Origin: an uncultured Acidimicrobiaceae bacterium
Lineage (GTDB): Bacteria; Actinomycetota; Acidimicrobiia; Acidimicrobiales; MedAcidi-G1
Length of the DNA stretch: 8,144 nucleotides
Direction: 5' to 3'
Assembly: GCA_913054115.1 (NCBI GenBank)
Contig: CAJXIS010000087.1
Location: 1 to 8,144, forward strand
Part shown: piece by piece, positions 6,083-8,144 of the stretch
How positions within the stretch are numbered: the first letter of the stretch is position 1
Layout: the number at the start of each line of letters is the position of its first letter
Notes under the pieces: model-generated
The model's database searches: none
Seen by the model: the letters and a program-made list of their open reading frames with translations, nothing else
What the model was told of the DNA's origin: nothing
Translations under genes and position numbers: made by a program

Positions 6083-8144
6083 TCAGCCGAGGGGAATCAG
6101 GTTGCCGGTTACGGTGTAGGAGTCCGTCTCCACGTCGAAGACGAGTTCGGCCAACTCGTACAAGCCGATGTGGTCACCAGGACCAAACCCACCGTTGAGG
6201 CTGTTGCCCAACTGGAACGCAGTCGCCGACTCGAGGCCGCGAACAACGCTCTCCGAGCTGAGTTCATCGCCCGCTGCCGAGATGCCATAGAGGGCGAGTT
6301 GGAGCAGCGAGCAGGTTCGAACCACGTTGCCGTACCGGAGTGTCCCCACCTCGAGCACCTCGCCCGACGCTGCCGTGAAGTCGGCAGCGCACTCCATCTC
6401 CGATTCAGTCGGATCCATGGCCGAACTGGTCTCGAAGAACAGCACCGGCATTCCGTCGATCGGTGTCAGGTCCGTGCCGAACAGCTTCGAGATGGCAGGA
6501 CTCGAGCCGGTCTTGTTCGAACCGCCGCTCGACAATGGAAGGACCACCCGGGGGGTGAAGCCCATCTCCGCCATCATGTTCAAACCACGGCTGAAGGTCG
6601 TGATCGTGACGGCGAGAAACAACGTATCGACATCACCCGACATGAAGTCCTCGATGCACAACGGCAACTTCGCCCAACCTTCAGGCGTCGTCGCTGATTC
6701 CGGCATGAGGCAGTCGAGTATTTCGTAGCCCTGTTCGGTGAGCGCATCGACGAAGTACTGCTCGACGGTGTCCTGCTGCGACGGATCTGCATCATCTCGC
6801 AGGATTCCGAGCTTGCCCTCCAGATAGCCCCCGGCCTCGTAGTACGCAATCGAGGCAGCAAGGCCCTCGGCGCCGCTGTAACCGGTGACAAACACATTGT
6901 TCCCACCGGCGTTAGCAAGGTCGGTGTGCAGGGCCTCGTCATAGATGACCGGCGTCGATGCGGCGAGACAGGCGAGTGACTCGGGTTCGAGTCCCTCGGT
7001 TGCGATCACGATCACGTTGACTCGGTCCTGGGTCTGGCGGATACACGCCTCGTCGCCGGAACCGGCGGTGATGATGTCGTAGAGATCGACCTCGAAGTCG
7101 ATCGTCCGACCACAGACACCACCCCTCTCGTTGGCCATCTGAACGATCGTCTCCCAGGTGGCTGCCTGGTCACCGAGTTGCTCGGTGAGGTTGATGTTCA
7201 ACCGAACGAGCGCTTCGAGGTCGAGCGTGATGACGCTGAGTGAAACCGTGTCCTCGTCCGCACCGGCGACAGCAGACACCTGCCCGCTGCACTCCAGGAG
7301 TTCGGGGACGCCCCCGTAGGCCAACTCAGGCAGCACGACGGTGTAGGCGCCGTCCTCGATGTTGTCGTAGGACATGCTGAATGCGGTACCGAAGTACTTA
7401 TTGTTGAGCGCCGCGAGGGTGCCGTCGTCCTTCATCGACTGGAGAGCCGCGTTGAACGGGGCCACCAGGTCGCTGCCCTCGGTGAAGGCGAACCCGAGCG
7501 GATCCGACACGAGGACCTCGTCCAGCATGGAGACCGAGTCGGAGTTCTCGCCCTGGTAACCCTGGCCGGCCACGTCGTCCATGATCACGGCGCACACGTC
7601 GCCGGTGATCAGGGCCTGCACGGCGAAGGCGAACGACTCGAACGCTGCGATCCTGGACTCGCCGACCACATCGACCGAAAGGTCGTAGTTGGTCGTACCG
7701 GTCATCGAACCGACGGTGCAGTCGGACGCCTCGAGGTCGGCTCGGGAGCCGATCTCGCCACTGTCCTTGGACACCAGGATCTTCTGGTCGGTGCTGATGA
7801 AGCTGATCGAGAAGTCGACGACCTTGTCACGCTCGGCGGTGATCGTGATGCCGCCGGCAGCCATGTTGAACTGACCCTCGCCGGTGGCGATGATCGTGCC
7901 GTCCCACACGAACTCCTGGAAACTCGGCACACAGTTGATCCGTGCACAGATCTCGTCGAGTGCGTCGTAGTCCCAGCCCGTGGGCACGCCGGTATCGGCC
8001 GGGATGTAGCTGAACGGCAGGTAGGCGTTGTCGACCGCGATCGTCACGACACGACCACCCAGGTCGGGCAGCTCGACACCGACAACGACGTCGCCGACCT
8101 GCTGGCCGCCCAGTGGGGCGTATTCGTAGACCACGTTGTTGGTC
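6083..8144 (-). CDS. Two-fold solute-binding protein: type-2 (SBP_bac_3) domain fused to type-1 (Peripla_BP_6/LivJ-like) domain; 5' end cut by window
   Basis: Residues are counted from a GTG at 8134, but the frame stays open to the window edge (upstream residues ..TNN), so the true start and any signal peptide lie outside. Residues about 24-252 form a type-2 periplasmic binding domain of the polar amino acid kind: LPDLGGR.VTIAVDNAYLPF, GITITAERDKVVDFS (Arg102, the usual carboxylate-binding Arg), GSMTGTTNYD (Gly146-Thr147), and VIMDD (Asp186, the usual amino-group contact). A linker (about 253-296) leads to a type-1 domain (about 297-680) with WETIVQMANERGGVCGRTIDFE, VNVIVIATEG, NNVFVTGYSGAEGL and LGILRDDADPSQQDTVEQYF, like LivJ-type proteins. 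The visible part has 12 cysteines and about 105 acidic against 25 basic residues, fitting an exported, disulfide-bonded protein. No permease or ATPase gene adjoins it. A transport or sensing role is inferred. Confidence 0.88.
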   Translation of the reverse strand, partial: TNNVVYEYAPLGGQQVGDVVVGVELPDLGGRVVTIAVDNAYLPFSYIPADTGVPTGWDYDALDEICARINCVPSFQEFVWDGTIIATGEGQFNMAAGGITITAERDKVVDFSISFISTDQKILVSKDSGEIGSRADLEASDCTVGSMTGTTNYDLSVDVVGESRIAAFESFAFAVQALITGDVCAVIMDDVAGQGYQGENSDSVSMLDEVLVSDPLGFAFTEGSDLVAPFNAALQSMKDDGTLAALNNKYFGTAFSMSYDNIEDGAYTVVLPELAYGGVPELLECSGQVSAVAGADEDTVSLSVITLDLEALVRLNINLTEQLGDQAATWETIVQMANERGGVCGRTIDFEVDLYDIITAGSGDEACIRQTQDRVNVIVIATEGLEPESLACLAASTPVIYDEALHTDLANAGGNNVFVTGYSGAEGLAASIAYYEAGGYLEGKLGILRDDADPSQQDTVEQYFVDALTEQGYEILDCLMPESATTPEGWAKLPLCIEDFMSGDVDTLFLAVTITTFSRGLNMMAEMGFTPRVVLPLSSGGSNKTGSSPAISKLFGTDLTPIDGMPVLFFETSSAMDPTESEMECAADFTAASGEVLEVGTLRYGNVVRTCSLLQLALYGISAAGDELSSESVVRGLESATAFQLGNSLNGGFGPGDHIGLYELAELVFDVETDSYTVTGNLIPLG

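Noticed and set aside
5246..6697. A 483-codon plus-strand frame crossing the sulfatase end, the intergenic gap and the binding-protein gene
   Set aside because: It is rich in Arg, Ser and Pro, shadows two real genes and crosses a probable termination region. No domain is visible.
8132..8134. GTG as the true start of the binding-protein fusion
   Set aside because: The frame remains open to the window edge and no signal peptide or lipobox follows this codon, although an exported protein is expected. The start most likely lies outside the window.
1..8144. tRNA, rRNA, insertion sequences or phage genes
   Set aside because: No cloverleaf-like segment, transposase motif, terminal inverted repeats or integrase motif was recognised on either strand by eye.

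Overview
The window looks like chromosomal DNA of a high-GC actinobacterium. GC is above 60% by eye and third codon positions are GC-rich. The gene families (paired short-chain dehydrogenases, a COG2159 amidohydrolase, a PPOX-fold flavin/F420 protein, an AtsA-like arylsulfatase of about 760 residues) are common in catabolic regions of Mycobacteriales and Acidimicrobiia. The very acidic binding protein at the right end would suit a marine member of Acidimicrobiia. Taxonomy is an inference from gene content and cannot be proven from the window alone.

Layout, left to right. (1) Bases 1-57 hold a 19-bp tandem repeat with overlapping stop/start (ATGA) codons in each copy, leading into two plus-strand short-chain dehydrogenase/reductase genes (49-924 and 926-1669). 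(2) A convergent gap of about 166 bp contains a possible hairpin and an 18-bp tandem repeat of nearly four copies. (3) A minus-strand amidohydrolase gene (1836-3155) follows. (4) A divergent control region of about 93 bp, noticeably AT-richer than its surroundings, carries a perfect inverted repeat GAGAAT-CCT-ATTCTC that looks like an operator. (5) A tight plus-strand pair encodes a split-barrel FMN/F420-type protein (3249-3713) and, after a single base, a large arylsulfatase (3715-5988). (6) A convergent gap of about 94 bp holds several hairpins. (7) A long minus-strand gene (6083 to beyond 8144) is cut by the window edge.

The first five genes read as an accessory catabolic segment: sulfate-ester removal by the sulfatase, alcohol/ketone interconversion by two SDRs, hydrolysis or decarboxylation by the amidohydrolase, and a redox or cofactor-binding PPOX protein. 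The substrate cannot be named from the sequence. The amidohydrolase and the PPOX-sulfatase pair share one divergent control region and are probably co-regulated.

The most unusual item is the last gene. A single reading frame joins a type-2 periplasmic binding domain (SBP_bac_3, polar amino acid type, binding residues apparently intact) to a type-1 periplasmic binding domain (Peripla_BP_6/LivJ type). These are two unrelated folds that normally occur as separate solute-binding proteins. The visible part has 12 cysteines and about 105 acidic against 25 basic residues. No transporter or signalling partner is visible in the window, so its role is open.
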